A program made the translations under genes and the position numbers. Positions 32,188 to 41,904 of a DNA stretch of 64,000 nucleotides are shown one piece after another; within the stretch, counting starts at the first letter, position 1, and each line of letters opens with the position of its first letter. The notes under the pieces were generated by a model. That model was not told where the DNA came from, ran no database searches, and saw only the letters and a list, made by a program, of their open reading frames with translations. The DNA lies in the NCBI RefSeq assembly GCF_001598255.1, contig NZ_BCYP01000021.1, positions 62,001 to 126,000 on the forward strand, in the 5' to 3' direction. Source of the DNA: Mitsuaria chitosanitabida ATCC BAA-476 = NBRC 102408. Lineage in GTDB: Bacteria > Pseudomonadota > Gammaproteobacteria > Burkholderiales > Burkholderiaceae_C.

Positions 32188-32329
32188 TGACTTCTCACAC
32201 TGATGGAATGACAGCTAAAGGTGGAAGACCGCAGCCGCATGGCCTTGCTTAAGCGATTGCAGGCCCCATCAGAATTTTCGACACTCGTAGAATAGCTTCC
32301 TTGGCAAAGAACTTGTTGAAGGTGCGACC
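32188..32329. other. AT-richer region before the small ORF and dGTPase
   Basis: The base composition falls compared with flanking genes and stays lower through the dGTPase gene, which suggests a transferred segment. No RNA gene or repeat is recognised. Confidence 0.4.
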
Positions 32330-32503
32330 ATGAATGCAACTGTTGAATCGAAGGCTGCGTCGGATGCGAAGCAGACGGTGCAGACGCAGTTCAGCCACTT
32401 CTACAAGGTGATGGGGGGGACGACGGAGCAGCCACGCAACGCGTTGGAGATGCTGCAAAGGAAGTCGGAACCCACCACGAGCCCTACCAACCAGAAACGA
32501 TGA
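32330..32503 (+). CDS. 57-aa ORF upstream of the dGTPase
   Basis: The short ORF begins MNATVESKAAS and contains FSHFYKVMGG in its middle, with a Thr/Ser/Lys-rich end. GAAGG lies about 8 bases before the ATG. It ends 31 bases before the dGTPase ATG, and a perfect hairpin fills that gap. The function is unknown; it could be a leader peptide or a small partner protein. Confidence 0.5.
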   Translation: MNATVESKAASDAKQTVQTQFSHFYKVMGGTTEQPRNALEMLQRKSEPTTSPTNQKR

Positions 32504-32505
32504 AT

Positions 32506-32527
32506 GAAGCCACCGCAAGGTGGCTTC
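32506..32527 (+). promoter_or_regulatory. Perfect GNRA hairpin just before the dGTPase start
   Basis: GAAGCCACC-GCAA-GGTGGCTTC forms a 9-bp perfect stem with a GCAA tetraloop, three bases after the small ORF stop and seven bases before the dGTPase ATG. It lacks a T-run, so a translational role or a weak terminator is likely. Confidence 0.6.
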
Positions 32528-32534
32528 CTCACTT

Positions 32535-33917
32535 ATGCGCGACCTCTACGATCAGCAAGACCATGCGCGAGCTCTGCCAGAGCGGGAAGAACTGGATGTC
32601 GGGCGGTCACCGTTTCGACGGGACTATGGTCGTCTATTGCATTCGGCAGCGTTCCGACGGCTCCAGGGCAAGACACAGCTATTTCCTGGTCACGAGTCGG
32701 ACTTCTTCCGAAATCGGCTCACGCATTCGTTAGAGGTCGCTCAAGTTGCGAAGGGCATCGCGCAGCTATTGAATGCGCGGGATTTGGCGACGAGGGCGGA
32801 GAAGATTGATCTCGACCTCGTCGAGTTTGCCGGTCTGGCGCATGACCTTGGCCATCCTCCCTTCGGACACAACGGTGAGCGGGCGCTCGACGAGTGCATG
32901 AAAGCCTTTGGAGGTTTCGAGGGGAACGCGCAGACGCTGCGGATTCTCACGCGTGTTGAGAAGAAGGTGTATCGGTCGGGGGACCTCGACGATGGAACCT
33001 GCGGCATCTCGGTCGACGGAATCGACAAGCGTTTGGGCATCAACGCCACCTTCCGTGGTCTCGCAGCGGTCCTCAAGTACGACTCGGAGATTCCGGTGGT
33101 GCGTGGCAAAGACGCTGGGCTGGCGAAGGGCTATTACGAAAGCGAGAAGAGCCTCGTGGCCAGCATCAAGAGTCACGTCGGACAACCGCCAGACGGTGTG
33201 GCGTTCAAGACCCTCGAATGCCAGATCATGGATATCGCGGATGACATCGCGTATTCGACATACGACTTGGAAGATGCGATGAAGGGCGGCTTCACGCATC
33301 CGATGAAGCTTCTCTCCCAGATCGTCGGAGACCAAGGTCTGCTCGAAACGCTTCGCGCAAAGGTGGCCAAGGAGGTTGAGTCCCTCACCGAACGAGAGCT
33401 CTACGAATCGATCGGTAGCGTCTTTATGGTTTTTGACCGTGATGAGGGGCCGCTCGAGATGTATACGAAGTCGAAACTGATCGCCGGCGATGGGCATCAT
33501 CGCTCCGAGTTCAGTTCCGCGATGATCGGCCGTTTCATGAGGGGCATCAGCCTTGAAATTCCGCCGAACGCGGATCTGCGTTTCGCGAAGGTGCTCGTTG
33601 AGCGGCCGATCAAGATTGCCATCGAGGCCGTGAAGCACCTGAACTATCTGCTCACGATCATGTCGCCGCGCTTGAAGGTCGTCGAGTTCCGAGGCTTTGA
33701 GGTGGTCCAAACGATCTTCAGCACGCTGACCGACGAAGCACAAAACGGACATCATCTTCTGCCCGACGATCTGCAGGAGATGTACAGGCGCCTCAAGGAT
33801 GGCTCTCAGCGGATGAGGTTGGTTTGCGACTTCGTCGCTGGCATGACCGATGGCTATGCAGTCGACTTCTATGGTCGACTCAAAGAGTCCGGCGCCACGA
33901 TCTTCAAGCCCTTCTGA
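32535..33917 (+). CDS. dgt: dGTP triphosphohydrolase family protein (HD domain)
   Basis: The 460-aa HD-superfamily enzyme removes triphosphate from dNTPs, typically dGTP. The metal site is in RLTHSLEVAQ, LAHDLGHPPFGHNGE and IADDIAYSTYDLEDA. Near the N-terminus FRRLQGKTQLF matches the nucleotide-binding region. Bacterial dGTPases of this family can act as anti-phage proteins by draining dGTP. The gene is AT-richer than its neighbours and has codons unlike them. The ATG at 32535 is preferred over the GTG at 32520, which lies inside the hairpin. Confidence 0.92.
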   Translation: MRDLYDQQDHARALPEREELDVGRSPFRRDYGRLLHSAAFRRLQGKTQLFPGHESDFFRNRLTHSLEVAQVAKGIAQLLNARDLATRAEKIDLDLVEFAGLAHDLGHPPFGHNGERALDECMKAFGGFEGNAQTLRILTRVEKKVYRSGDLDDGTCGISVDGIDKRLGINATFRGLAAVLKYDSEIPVVRGKDAGLAKGYYESEKSLVASIKSHVGQPPDGVAFKTLECQIMDIADDIAYSTYDLEDAMKGGFTHPMKLLSQIVGDQGLLETLRAKVAKEVESLTERELYESIGSVFMVFDRDEGPLEMYTKSKLIAGDGHHRSEFSSAMIGRFMRGISLEIPPNADLRFAKVLVERPIKIAIEAVKHLNYLLTIMSPRLKVVEFRGFEVVQTIFSTLTDEAQNGHHLLPDDLQEMYRRLKDGSQRMRLVCDFVAGMTDGYAVDFYGRLKESGATIFKPF

Positions 33918-33931
33918 TCGTCACAGGCGCC

Positions 33932-35530
33932 TCAATGCTGCGGCGCCGGCACGCTCCACTTGCGGGTCACGTCGCCTCGGGCGTTCACGCTCTCCATGTG
34001 CACGCCGAAGCCCCACAGCCGCGCCACGTGCTTGAGCACCTCCTGCGCGTCGTCGTGCAGCGGCCGGTCCTGGTGCTGCTGATGGCGCAGCGTCAGCGAG
34101 CGGTCGCCGCGCAGGTTCACGTTCCAGACCTGGATGTTGGGTTCGCGTGTGGACAAGTCGTACTGCCGCGAGAGCGTCTCGCGGACATGTTGATAACCCT
34201 GCTCGTCGTGGATCGCGGAGATCTCGTACTCGGCCTGGTGCTCCTCGTCGAGGATGGAGAACAGCCGGAAATCCCGCATCAGCTTGGGGCTCAGGTACTG
34301 CGCGATGAAGCTCTCGTCCTTGAAGTTGCGCATCGCGTGATCCAGCGTCGGGAGCCAGTCGGTGCCGGCGATCGCGGGGAACCACTCCCGATCCTCGGCG
34401 GTGGGCGCCTCGCAGATGCGCTTGATGTCGGTGTACATCGCGAAGCCCAGCGCATAGGGGTTGAGCTGTGCCATCGGCGGCTGCGCGACCACGTTGGTGT
34501 GCGACTTCAGCCACTCGATCATCATCCCGTCCGACAGGTAGCCGTCGTCGTACATGGTGTTGAGCAGCTTGTGATGCCAGAAGGTGGCCCAGCCCTCGTT
34601 CATCACCTGCGTCTGGCGCTGTGGATAGAAGTACTGCGCGATCTTGCGGACGATGCGCACCACCTCGCGCTGCCAGGGCTCGAGCAGCGGGGCGTTCTTC
34701 TCGATGAAGTACAGCAGGTTCTCCTGCGGCTCGTCCGGGAAACGACGCTTCTCCTCGGCCTTGGCCTCGTCCTCGGGTCGGCGGGGCAGAGTGCGCCACA
34801 TGTCGTTGACCTGGCGCTGTGCATAAGCCTCGCGGTCCTTGCGCATGGCCTGTTCCTGGGCCAGCGAGAGCTTGGCCGGACGGCGGTAGCGGTCCACGCC
34901 GTGGTTCATCAGCGCGTGGCAGGAATCGAGCGTCGCCTCGACCGTGTCCAGGCCGTAGCGTTGCTCGCAGTCGGCGATGTAGTGCTTGGCGTAGACCAGG
35001 TAATCGATGATGGACGAGGCATCGGTCCACATCCGGAACAGGTAGTTGTTCTTGAAGAAGCTGTTGTGGCCGTAGCAGGCATGCGCGATGACCAGCGCCT
35101 GCATCGCCATCGTGTTCTCCTCCATCAGGTAGGCGATGCACGGATCGGAGTTGATGACGATCTCGTAGGCCAGGCCCATCTGGCCGCGCTTGTAGTGGCG
35201 TTCCGTCGAGATGAACTCCTTGCCGTAGCTCCAGTGCCGGTAGTTCACCGGCATGCCGACCGACGCGTAGGCGTCCATCATCTGCTCGGCCGTGATGACC
35301 TCGAGCTGGTTCGGATAGGTGTCCAGGCCGTAGCGCTCGGCGGTGGCGCGGATGACCTCGTGGTACTCCTCGATCAGCTCGAAGGTCCAGTCGCTGGGGG
35401 AGGGCAGCGGCCGCTCGGGGCGCTTCTCCAGCGGACGCATCTGCATCAGCGGGGCCCGCACACGGCGGCCGCCGTACTCGTTCTGACCGATCCCGATGCC
35501 GACATTGCGGCGGTTCTCCAGGCTGCTCAT
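33932..35530 (-). CDS. SpoVR family protein
   Basis: The 532-aa protein matches the SpoVR/YcgB family: WTFELIEEYHEVIRATAERYGLDTYPNQLEVI, the invariant HACYGHNSFFKNNYLF, and NEGWATFWHHKLLN. Its molecular role is unknown; in Bacillus it affects spore cortex, and in proteobacteria it is stress-linked. It is the last gene of prkA-yeaH-spoVR. GGAGGGTG precedes the chosen ATG at 35530. An alternative ATG at 35557 would overlap the yeaH stop by four bases. Confidence 0.93.
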   Translation of the reverse strand: MSSLENRRNVGIGIGQNEYGGRRVRAPLMQMRPLEKRPERPLPSPSDWTFELIEEYHEVIRATAERYGLDTYPNQLEVITAEQMMDAYASVGMPVNYRHWSYGKEFISTERHYKRGQMGLAYEIVINSDPCIAYLMEENTMAMQALVIAHACYGHNSFFKNNYLFRMWTDASSIIDYLVYAKHYIADCEQRYGLDTVEATLDSCHALMNHGVDRYRRPAKLSLAQEQAMRKDREAYAQRQVNDMWRTLPRRPEDEAKAEEKRRFPDEPQENLLYFIEKNAPLLEPWQREVVRIVRKIAQYFYPQRQTQVMNEGWATFWHHKLLNTMYDDGYLSDGMMIEWLKSHTNVVAQPPMAQLNPYALGFAMYTDIKRICEAPTAEDREWFPAIAGTDWLPTLDHAMRNFKDESFIAQYLSPKLMRDFRLFSILDEEHQAEYEISAIHDEQGYQHVRETLSRQYDLSTREPNIQVWNVNLRGDRSLTLRHQQHQDRPLHDDAQEVLKHVARLWGFGVHMESVNARGDVTRKWSVPAPQH

Positions 35531-35553
35531 GGTCTCACCCTCCGAGTCGGCGC

Positions 35554-36843
35554 TCATGCGCTCGCCCCTTCCTTCTTGAACAGATCGCGGAAGACCGGAT
35601 AGATCTGCGCGACCTCCACCGCCTTGCGCATCGCGAAGTGGCGCACCTCGTCCTGCAGCTTGGCGTATTCCTCCCACAGGTTCTGCTCGGCCTCGGCCAC
35701 CTGCACGTAGGCGTAGTAGCGGCACAGCGGGAGGATCTTGTCGGCCAGCAGCTCGCGGCAGCGTCCGCTGTCGTGATGCCAGTTGTCGCCGTCGCTGGCC
35801 TGGGCGCCATAGATGTTCCAGTCGCCGGCCGGGTAGCGGGCGCGGATGATCTCCTCCATCAGCACCAGGGCCGAGGACACCACCGTGCCGCCGGTCTCGG
35901 TCGCATGGAAGAAGTTCTGCTCGTCGACTTCCTGCGCTTGCGTGTGGTGGCGGATGAAGACCACCTCGATCTTCTCGTAATGCCGCGTGAGGAAGAGATA
36001 GAGCAGGATGAAGAAGCGCTTGGCCAGGTCCTTGCGGCTCTCGTCCATCGAGCCCGACACGTCCATCAGGCAGAACATCACCGCGCGCGTCGTGGGCTGG
36101 GGCACCTTGATGCGGTTGCGGAAGCGCAGGTCGATCGGGTCGAGGAAGGGGATGGCGCCGATGCGCTGCTTGAGCAGCACGATGCGGGCCTCGGTCTCGG
36201 CGACGAGCGCCTGGATCTCGGGCCGGCGGCCGTCCTCTTCCTGCTTCAAGGTCTGCAGCCGGGCCTCGAGCTCGTGCAGCTCGCGCCGCTTCTCCATGCC
36301 CAGCGCGATGCGCCGGCCCAGCGCGCCGCGCATCGAGCGCACCACGTGGAGATTGGTCGGCGTGCCGTCGGTGACGTAGCCGGCGCGCACGGTCTTGTAC
36401 TCGGGCGTCTCCGCGAGCGTGGTGCGCGCCAGATTCGGAAGTGCCAGGTCCTCGAAGAAGACCTGCATGAACTCCTCCTTGCTGAGGTGGAAGACGAAGT
36501 CGTCCTCGCCCTCGCCGGAGTCGCTCGCCTGGGAGCCCCCGCCGCCGCCCTGGCCGCCCTGCGGCTTGGCGACGCGGTCACCCTTGATGTGCTCGGTGTT
36601 GCCGGGCCGCACGACCTCGCGCGTGCCGCCCTCGCCATGGCTGAAGACGGGCTCGCTCAGGTCGCGCTTGGGGATGTGGACATCCTCGCCGCGTTCCATG
36701 TCGCGGATGCCGCGCTTGTCCACCGCGCGGCGCACCGCGTCCCGGATCTGGTCGCGATAACGGCGCAGGAAGCGCTCGCGGTTGCCGATCGATTTGTTCT
36801 TGCCCGACAGCCGTCTATCGATGATCTGTTGAAGGCTGGTCAT
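35554..36843 (-). CDS. YeaH/YhbH family protein (DUF444, VWA-like)
   Basis: The 429-aa protein matches YeaH: the start with IIDRRLSGKNKSIGNRERFLRRYR, an Arg/Gly-rich middle, and a von Willebrand A-like MIDAS motif DVSGSMDES. It is co-transcribed with prkA and spoVR in many bacteria under stationary-phase or nitrogen-starvation control, and probably works with the PrkA kinase. The ATG at 36843 opens the conserved N-terminus. Confidence 0.95.
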   Translation of the reverse strand: MTSLQQIIDRRLSGKNKSIGNRERFLRRYRDQIRDAVRRAVDKRGIRDMERGEDVHIPKRDLSEPVFSHGEGGTREVVRPGNTEHIKGDRVAKPQGGQGGGGGSQASDSGEGEDDFVFHLSKEEFMQVFFEDLALPNLARTTLAETPEYKTVRAGYVTDGTPTNLHVVRSMRGALGRRIALGMEKRRELHELEARLQTLKQEEDGRRPEIQALVAETEARIVLLKQRIGAIPFLDPIDLRFRNRIKVPQPTTRAVMFCLMDVSGSMDESRKDLAKRFFILLYLFLTRHYEKIEVVFIRHHTQAQEVDEQNFFHATETGGTVVSSALVLMEEIIRARYPAGDWNIYGAQASDGDNWHHDSGRCRELLADKILPLCRYYAYVQVAEAEQNLWEEYAKLQDEVRHFAMRKAVEVAQIYPVFRDLFKKEGASA

Positions 36844-36960
36844 GTGGACCCCGCTGGTTCTGTTCCGATCGTCCGGATCTGCCGGACCTGGTCCCAACGT
36901 CCGCCCCGCGTCGCCGCCGTTGCCATGCGCCGGCGCGGGGCCCTCGGCCGATCAGGCCGA

Positions 36961-38883
36961 TCAGCTCGACTTGCGCACCCGCAGGTACCACTCGCACAAC
37001 AGCCGCACCTGCTTGGGCGTGTAGCCCTTGTCCACCATGCGCTGCACGAAGTTCTCGTGCTTCTTGGCCTCGTCGGCGCTGGCCTTGGCGTTGAAGCTGA
37101 TGACCGGAAGCAGCTCCTCGGTGTTGGAGAACATCTTCTTCTCGATCACCGTGCGCAGCTTCTCGTAGCTGGTCCACGTCGGGTTCTTGCCCGCGTTGTT
37201 GGCCCGCGCGCGCAGCACGAAGTTCACGATCTCGTTGCGGAAGTCCTTCGGATTGCTGATGCCCGCGGGCTTCTCGATCTTCTCGAGCTCCGCGTTCAGC
37301 GCCGAGCGGTCGAACACCTCGCCGGTGTCGGTGTCCCGGTACTCCTGGTCCTGGATCCAGTAGTCGGCGTAGGTGACGTAGCGGTCGAAGATGTTCTGGC
37401 CATACTCGCTGTAGCTCTCGAGGTAGGCCGTCTGGATCTCCTTGCCGATGAACTCGGCGTAGCGTGGCGAGAGCACCTCCTTGATGAAGCCGACGTACTT
37501 CTGCTCGGCCTCCTGAGGGAACTGCTCCCGCTCGATCTGCTGCTCCAGCACATACATCAGGTGCACCGGATTCGCGGCCACCTCGGTCGAGTCGAAGTTG
37601 AAGACCTTGGACAGGATCTTGTAGGCGAAGCGGGTGGAGATGCCGGACATGCCCTCGTCGACGCCGGCGTAGTCGCGGTACTCCTGCTGCGACTTGGCCT
37701 TGGGATCGGTGTCCTTCAGGTTCTCGCCGTCATAGATCTGCATCTTGCTGAAGACGCTGGAGTTCTCCGGATCCTTCAGCCGCGTGAGCACCGCGAACTG
37801 CGCCATCATCTTCAGCGTCCCGGGCGCGCACTTGGCATCGGCGAGCGAGGAATTGCGGATCAGCTTCTCGTAGATCTTCACTTCCTCGCTGACGCGCAGG
37901 CAGTAGGGCACCTTCACGATGTAGATGCGATCGAGGAAGGCCTCGTTGTTCTTGTTGTTGCGGAAGGTCTTCCACTCGCTCTCGTTGCTGTGCGCCAGCA
38001 CGATGCCGTCGAAGGGGATCGCGCCGAAGCCCTCGGTGCCCTTGAAGTTGCCTTCCTGCGTCGCGGTCAGCAGCGGATGCAGCACCTTGATGGGCGCCTT
38101 GAACATCTCGACGAACTCCAGCAGGCCCTGGTTGGCCAGGCACAGACCGCCGGAATAGCTGTAGGCATCGGGGTCGTCCTGCGCATAGGTCTCGAGCTTG
38201 CGGATGTCGACCTTGCCCACCAGCGAGCTGATGTCCTGGTTGTTCTCGTCGCCCGGCTCGGTCTTGGCCACGCCCACCTGCTTGAGCATGCTGGGCAGCC
38301 GCTTGATGACCTTGAACTTGCGGATGTCGCCACCGTACTCGTCGAGCCGCTTCACCGCCCACGGGCTGAGGATGCGGTTCAGGTAGCGGCGCGGGATGCC
38401 GTACTCGCGCTCGAGCAGCGGGCCGTCCTCGACCGGATCGAAGAGCCCGAGCGGGGTCTCGTTCACCGGACTGTCCTTGAGCGCGTAGAACGGGACGTGC
38501 TCCATCAGCTGCTTGAGCCGCTCGGCGATGGAGCTCTTGCCGCCGCCCACGGGGCCCAGCAGATACAGGATCTGCTTCTTCTCCTCCAGCCCTTGCGCGG
38601 CGTGGCGGAAGTAGCTGACCACCTGCTCGATCGCGTCCTCCATGCCGAAGAACTCGGCGAAGGCGGGATAGATCTTGATGACCTTGTTCTGGAAGATGCG
38701 CGACAGGCGCGGGTCGTTGCGCGTGTCCAGCATCTGCGGCTCGCCGATGGCCTTGAGCATGCGCTCGGGCGCGGTGGCGTAGGCGAGGGGATCGCGCTTG
38801 CACTCGTCGAGATACTCCTCCAGCGTGAGTTCCTCGACCTTGCTGCGTTCGTAGCGTGCCGCGAAATGGCTGATCACATCCAT
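36961..38883 (-). CDS. prkA: PrkA family serine protein kinase (AAA domain)
   Basis: The 640-aa protein contains an AAA-type ATPase with Walker A GPVGGGKSS in the N-terminal half and the conserved PrkA blocks YSYSGGLCLANQGLLEFVEMFKAPIKVLHPLL and EGMSGISTRFAYKILSKVFNFD. The C-terminal kinase-like region follows. It is the first gene of the prkA-yeaH-spoVR operon. The length matches E. coli YeaG (about 640). The ATG at 38883 opens the conserved IxHFAARYERS start; a frame reading upstream is not conserved. Confidence 0.95.
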   Translation of the reverse strand: MDVISHFAARYERSKVEELTLEEYLDECKRDPLAYATAPERMLKAIGEPQMLDTRNDPRLSRIFQNKVIKIYPAFAEFFGMEDAIEQVVSYFRHAAQGLEEKKQILYLLGPVGGGKSSIAERLKQLMEHVPFYALKDSPVNETPLGLFDPVEDGPLLEREYGIPRRYLNRILSPWAVKRLDEYGGDIRKFKVIKRLPSMLKQVGVAKTEPGDENNQDISSLVGKVDIRKLETYAQDDPDAYSYSGGLCLANQGLLEFVEMFKAPIKVLHPLLTATQEGNFKGTEGFGAIPFDGIVLAHSNESEWKTFRNNKNNEAFLDRIYIVKVPYCLRVSEEVKIYEKLIRNSSLADAKCAPGTLKMMAQFAVLTRLKDPENSSVFSKMQIYDGENLKDTDPKAKSQQEYRDYAGVDEGMSGISTRFAYKILSKVFNFDSTEVAANPVHLMYVLEQQIEREQFPQEAEQKYVGFIKEVLSPRYAEFIGKEIQTAYLESYSEYGQNIFDRYVTYADYWIQDQEYRDTDTGEVFDRSALNAELEKIEKPAGISNPKDFRNEIVNFVLRARANNAGKNPTWTSYEKLRTVIEKKMFSNTEELLPVISFNAKASADEAKKHENFVQRMVDKGYTPKQVRLLCEWYLRVRKSS

Positions 38884-39320
38884 GCTGACCTCCAGAGTAG
38901 TTCGTGGGGAGGCGACGCGGGGCCGTGCAGCGACGGGTCCCGCATCGTCCAGGAAGTTCTGGCGACGTCCATGACTCAAGGCGTCATCAGAGCTTTCCGG
39001 GCTCAGCGTGTGATCAGCAAACGGCCGACCCAATGTCGGTCCGGGTGCCCTGCCGGTGAGTGTCCTCGCGATGGACAACCCCGTCGGCGGCGAGGGCTTG
39101 GTGGAATCATGCTACGCCCGTCGGCATCGACGGGGCGGCAAGACATGACCCTTGTACTCCGTTGTTCAACGTCTGTGAAGCGGCGGAGTTGACGCTCCCC
39201 GCAAGTCGGGCCCCTGTGGGAATTACGCAGGAGACAGCATGCAGGACGCGTGCCATCCTGCGTCGTTGAACCCGTGTCGGGACGCCTCGCCGACCGCGCG
39301 GGCGCGATCGGCGTCGGTGC
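38884..39320. other. 437-base intergenic region between prkA and parB
   Basis: It should hold the prkA promoter on the minus strand. I see no RNA gene or repeat, and no sigma-54-type site stands out. Confidence 0.4.
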
Positions 39321-40229
39321 TCAGGCGTCCGGCGCCTCCCGGCGCAGCTTTTGCAGCAAGCCATTCAACTCGTCGAGCGAGCCGAAACCGATCGAGACCT
39401 CGCCCTGTTCACCGCGCTTGGTCTTCTTCTTGACGCGGATTTCCACCGGGGCGGTCAGCAGGTCGGAGAGCTCTTCCTCGAGCCGCAGCACATCGCGGCT
39501 CTTGTCCGATTTCACGCGCAGCAGCGGGGCCTGACGGCCCGCGCCCTGCTGGCGCTGCACCAGCTTCTCGGCCTCGCGCACGCTCAGCTTCTTGGCGGCG
39601 ATCTCGGTCGCGCTGGTGATCTGATGCGCGCCGTCCAGGGCCAGCAACGCGCGCGCGTGGCCCATGTCGATGTCGCCGGCCATCAGCATGTTCTGCACCG
39701 GCTCGGCCAGGTTGAGCAGCCGCAGCAGGTTGGAGGCGGCGCTGCGCGAGCGGCCCACCGCTTGCGCGGCCTGGTCGTGCGTCATGCCGAATTCCTCGAC
39801 CAGCCGCTTCAGGCCCTGCGCCTCTTCCAGCGCGTTGAGGTCCTCGCGCTGGATGTTCTCGATCAGCGCCATCGCGGCGGCGGCCTCGTCCGGCACGGCC
39901 TTGACCAGCACCGGCACCTCGGCCAGGCCCGCCAGCCTGGCGGCGCGGAAGCGGCGCTCGCCGGCGATGATCTCGTAGCGGACCGCGCCGTTCGGGGCGA
40001 TCGGGCGCACCAGGATCGGCTGCATGATCCCTTGCGCCTTGATGCTCTCCGCCAGCTCGTAGAGCGAGCCCTCGTCCATGCGCGTGCGTGGCTGGTACTT
40101 GCCAGCCTGCATCTGCGCCAGCGGCAGCACGCCGGGTTCGCCCTCGCGCGCGGCGGGCGCGTCGCTCACTTTGGGGCCCAGCAAGGCCTCCAGGCCCATG
40201 CCCAGGCCCTTGGGTTTCTTCGTCACCAT
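39321..40229 (-). CDS. parB: Chromosome partitioning protein ParB
   Basis: The 302-aa CTPase clamp protein has the N-terminal ParB/Srx domain with GERRFRAARLAGL and ENIQREDLNALEEAQGLKRLVEEFGMTHDQAAQAVGRSRSAASNLLRLLNL, covering the CTP-binding patches and helix-turn-helix. The C-terminal dimer region ends ...IGFGSLDELNGLLQKL. It loads at parS sites and spreads. In this window parA is 3 kb away with four genes in between, one of them in the same direction. Confidence 0.96.
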   Translation of the reverse strand: MVTKKPKGLGMGLEALLGPKVSDAPAAREGEPGVLPLAQMQAGKYQPRTRMDEGSLYELAESIKAQGIMQPILVRPIAPNGAVRYEIIAGERRFRAARLAGLAEVPVLVKAVPDEAAAAMALIENIQREDLNALEEAQGLKRLVEEFGMTHDQAAQAVGRSRSAASNLLRLLNLAEPVQNMLMAGDIDMGHARALLALDGAHQITSATEIAAKKLSVREAEKLVQRQQGAGRQAPLLRVKSDKSRDVLRLEEELSDLLTAPVEIRVKKKTKRGEQGEVSIGFGSLDELNGLLQKLRREAPDA

Positions 40230-40858
40230 GGGGCGCGATTGTCCGCGATTCGCCGCAGCATCTCGCGGCCCTCCGGCCAGGCCCCCAGACCGGTGGCCGT
40301 GTTGATGTGTCCCAGCGCGCCGCCGAGCACGAATGCCGCGCCCCAGTCGGCCGCCATGCCGGCCGCGCGCTCGGGGGCGCAGAAGGGGTCGTCGCTGGAC
40401 GCCACCACGATGGACCGGAAGGGCAGGCGGCCGCGCCGGATCGGCCGCCAGTTGTGCAGCTGGGGCGGGGTCTCCTCGCGCTCGGTGTCGGGCGGCGCGA
40501 CCAGCAGCGCACCGGCCACCAGGCGCGTGTGCGTCGAGTGCTCGGCCCAGGCGGCCACCAACTGGCAACCCAGGCTGTGCGCGACCAGCAGCGCCGGCTG
40601 CTCCACCAGCCGCCCGTCCTGCTGCAGCACCTCGTCGAGCCGTGCCATCCAGTCGCCGCGGCGCGGCCATTCCCAATCGTTCTGCTCGACGCGGACGTCG
40701 CCATGCAGGCGTTGCCATTCGCTCTGCCAGTGGTCGGGATCGGAGTTCAGCCAGCCCGGCAGCAGGTAGACCGGCCGCGGGATCGCGGCGTCGTTCCCCG
40801 CCGCGTCGGCGAGGGCGGTAGTGTCGAGGTCATTCGACGGAATGGCGTGTGTTGACAT
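40223..40858 (-). CDS. RBBP9/YdeN-type hydrolase next to parB
   Basis: The 211-aa alpha/beta hydrolase has [21 protein letters not shown], the nucleophile AHSLGC, SSDDPFC and [10 protein letters not shown]. It overlaps the parB start by seven bases, so it is co-translated with parB. It is the second member of this family in the window. Its role is unknown; a partition link is only context. Confidence 0.88.
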   Translation of the reverse strand: MSTHAIPSNDLDTTALADAAGNDAAIPRPVYLLPGWLNSDPDHWQSEWQRLHGDVRVEQNDWEWPRRGDWMARLDEVLQQDGRLVEQPALLVAHSLGCQLVAAWAEHSTHTRLVAGALLVAPPDTEREETPPQLHNWRPIRRGRLPFRSIVVASSDDPFCAPERAAGMAADWGAAFVLGGALGHINTATGLGAWPEGREMLRRIADNRAPW

Positions 40859-40938
40859 CGGATGGCCTTATGCTTCGCGCTTCTTTGGCGCCGATGGGGA
40901 AAGGGTCCCCGGCGGCAGCGGATTTTGCAGGAGCGGCG

Positions 40939-41904
40939 ATGAAGTACGCGGTGTATGTCGACGGGCAGGAGGGCACGACCGGCCTGCGCATCAATGAATA
41001 TCTGGCGCAGCGCGCCGACATCGAGGTGCTGCGCATCGACGCTGACAAGCGCAAGGACGCCGCCGAGCGCGCCCGCCTGCTCAACGCCGCCGATGTCGCC
41101 TTCCTGTGCCTGCCCGACGCCGCCTCGCGCGAGGCGGCCGCGATGATCACCAATCCCCGGACCTGCCTGATCGACGCCAGCACGGCGCACCGCACGGTCG
41201 CGGGCTGGGCCTTCGGCCTGCCCGAGCTGAGCAAGGGCCAGCGCGGCGTGATCCGCGAGTCCAAGCGCATCGCCAACCCCGGCTGCCACGCGAGCGCCTT
41301 CATCCTGGCGGTGCGTCCGCTGGTCGATGCCGGCCTGCTGTCGCCCGACGCGCTGATCACGGCGACCTCCATCACCGGCTACTCCGGCGGCGGCAAGTCC
41401 ATGATCGCGGAGTACGAGGCGGGCGGGAACACCAAGCTGGATTCGCCGCGCCCCTACGCGCTGGGCCTGGCGCACAAGCACATCCCGGAAATGATGGCCC
41501 ACACCGGCCTGAGGAACGCCCCCGTGTTCATGCCCATCGTGGCCAACTTCTACAAGGGCCTGGGCGTGACGGTGCCGCTGCATCTGAGCCAGCTGCGCGC
41601 CGGCACGACGCCGGAGCAGGTCCGCGACGCGCTGGCCGCGCACTACGAAGGCGAGCGCTTCGTCCACGTGAAGCCGCTGCGCGACGCGGACACGCTGGCC
41701 GGCGGCTTCTTCGACGTGCAGGCCTGCAACGACACCAACAACGTCGACCTGTTCGTGTTCGGCAACGAGCAGCAGATCCTCGTCATGGCCCGCCTGGACA
41801 ACCTGGGCAAGGGCGCCAGTGGCGCCGCGGTGCAGAGCATGAACGTGCACTTGGGCGTCGACGAATCGCTGGGCCTGACCGGCCCGGACGTGAACAGCAT
41901 CTGA
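40939..41904 (+). CDS. argC: N-acetyl-gamma-glutamyl-phosphate reductase, type 2
   Basis: The 321-aa protein matches the short (AGPR type 2) form: [20 protein letters not shown] near the N-terminus, the catalytic Cys in [12 protein letters not shown], and [17 protein letters not shown]. It performs the third step of arginine synthesis. It is encoded on the strand opposite to its flanking par genes. GCAGGAG precedes the ATG. Other arg genes are not in view. Confidence 0.95.
   Translation: MKYAVYVDGQEGTTGLRINEYLAQRADIEVLRIDADKRKDAAERARLLNAADVAFLCLPDAASREAAAMITNPRTCLIDASTAHRTVAGWAFGLPELSKGQRGVIRESKRIANPGCHASAFILAVRPLVDAGLLSPDALITATSITGYSGGGKSMIAEYEAGGNTKLDSPRPYALGLAHKHIPEMMAHTGLRNAPVFMPIVANFYKGLGVTVPLHLSQLRAGTTPEQVRDALAAHYEGERFVHVKPLRDADTLAGGFFDVQACNDTNNVDLFVFGNEQQILVMARLDNLGKGASGAAVQSMNVHLGVDESLGLTGPDVNSI

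Noticed and set aside
35638-39192. Long + strand open frame antisense to yeaH and prkA
   Set aside because: It is a shadow of conserved genes in high-GC DNA, with no family features of its own.
38884-39320. Sigma-54 promoter for the prkA operon
   Set aside because: No TGGCAC-N5-TTGC-type sequence could be found on the minus strand.
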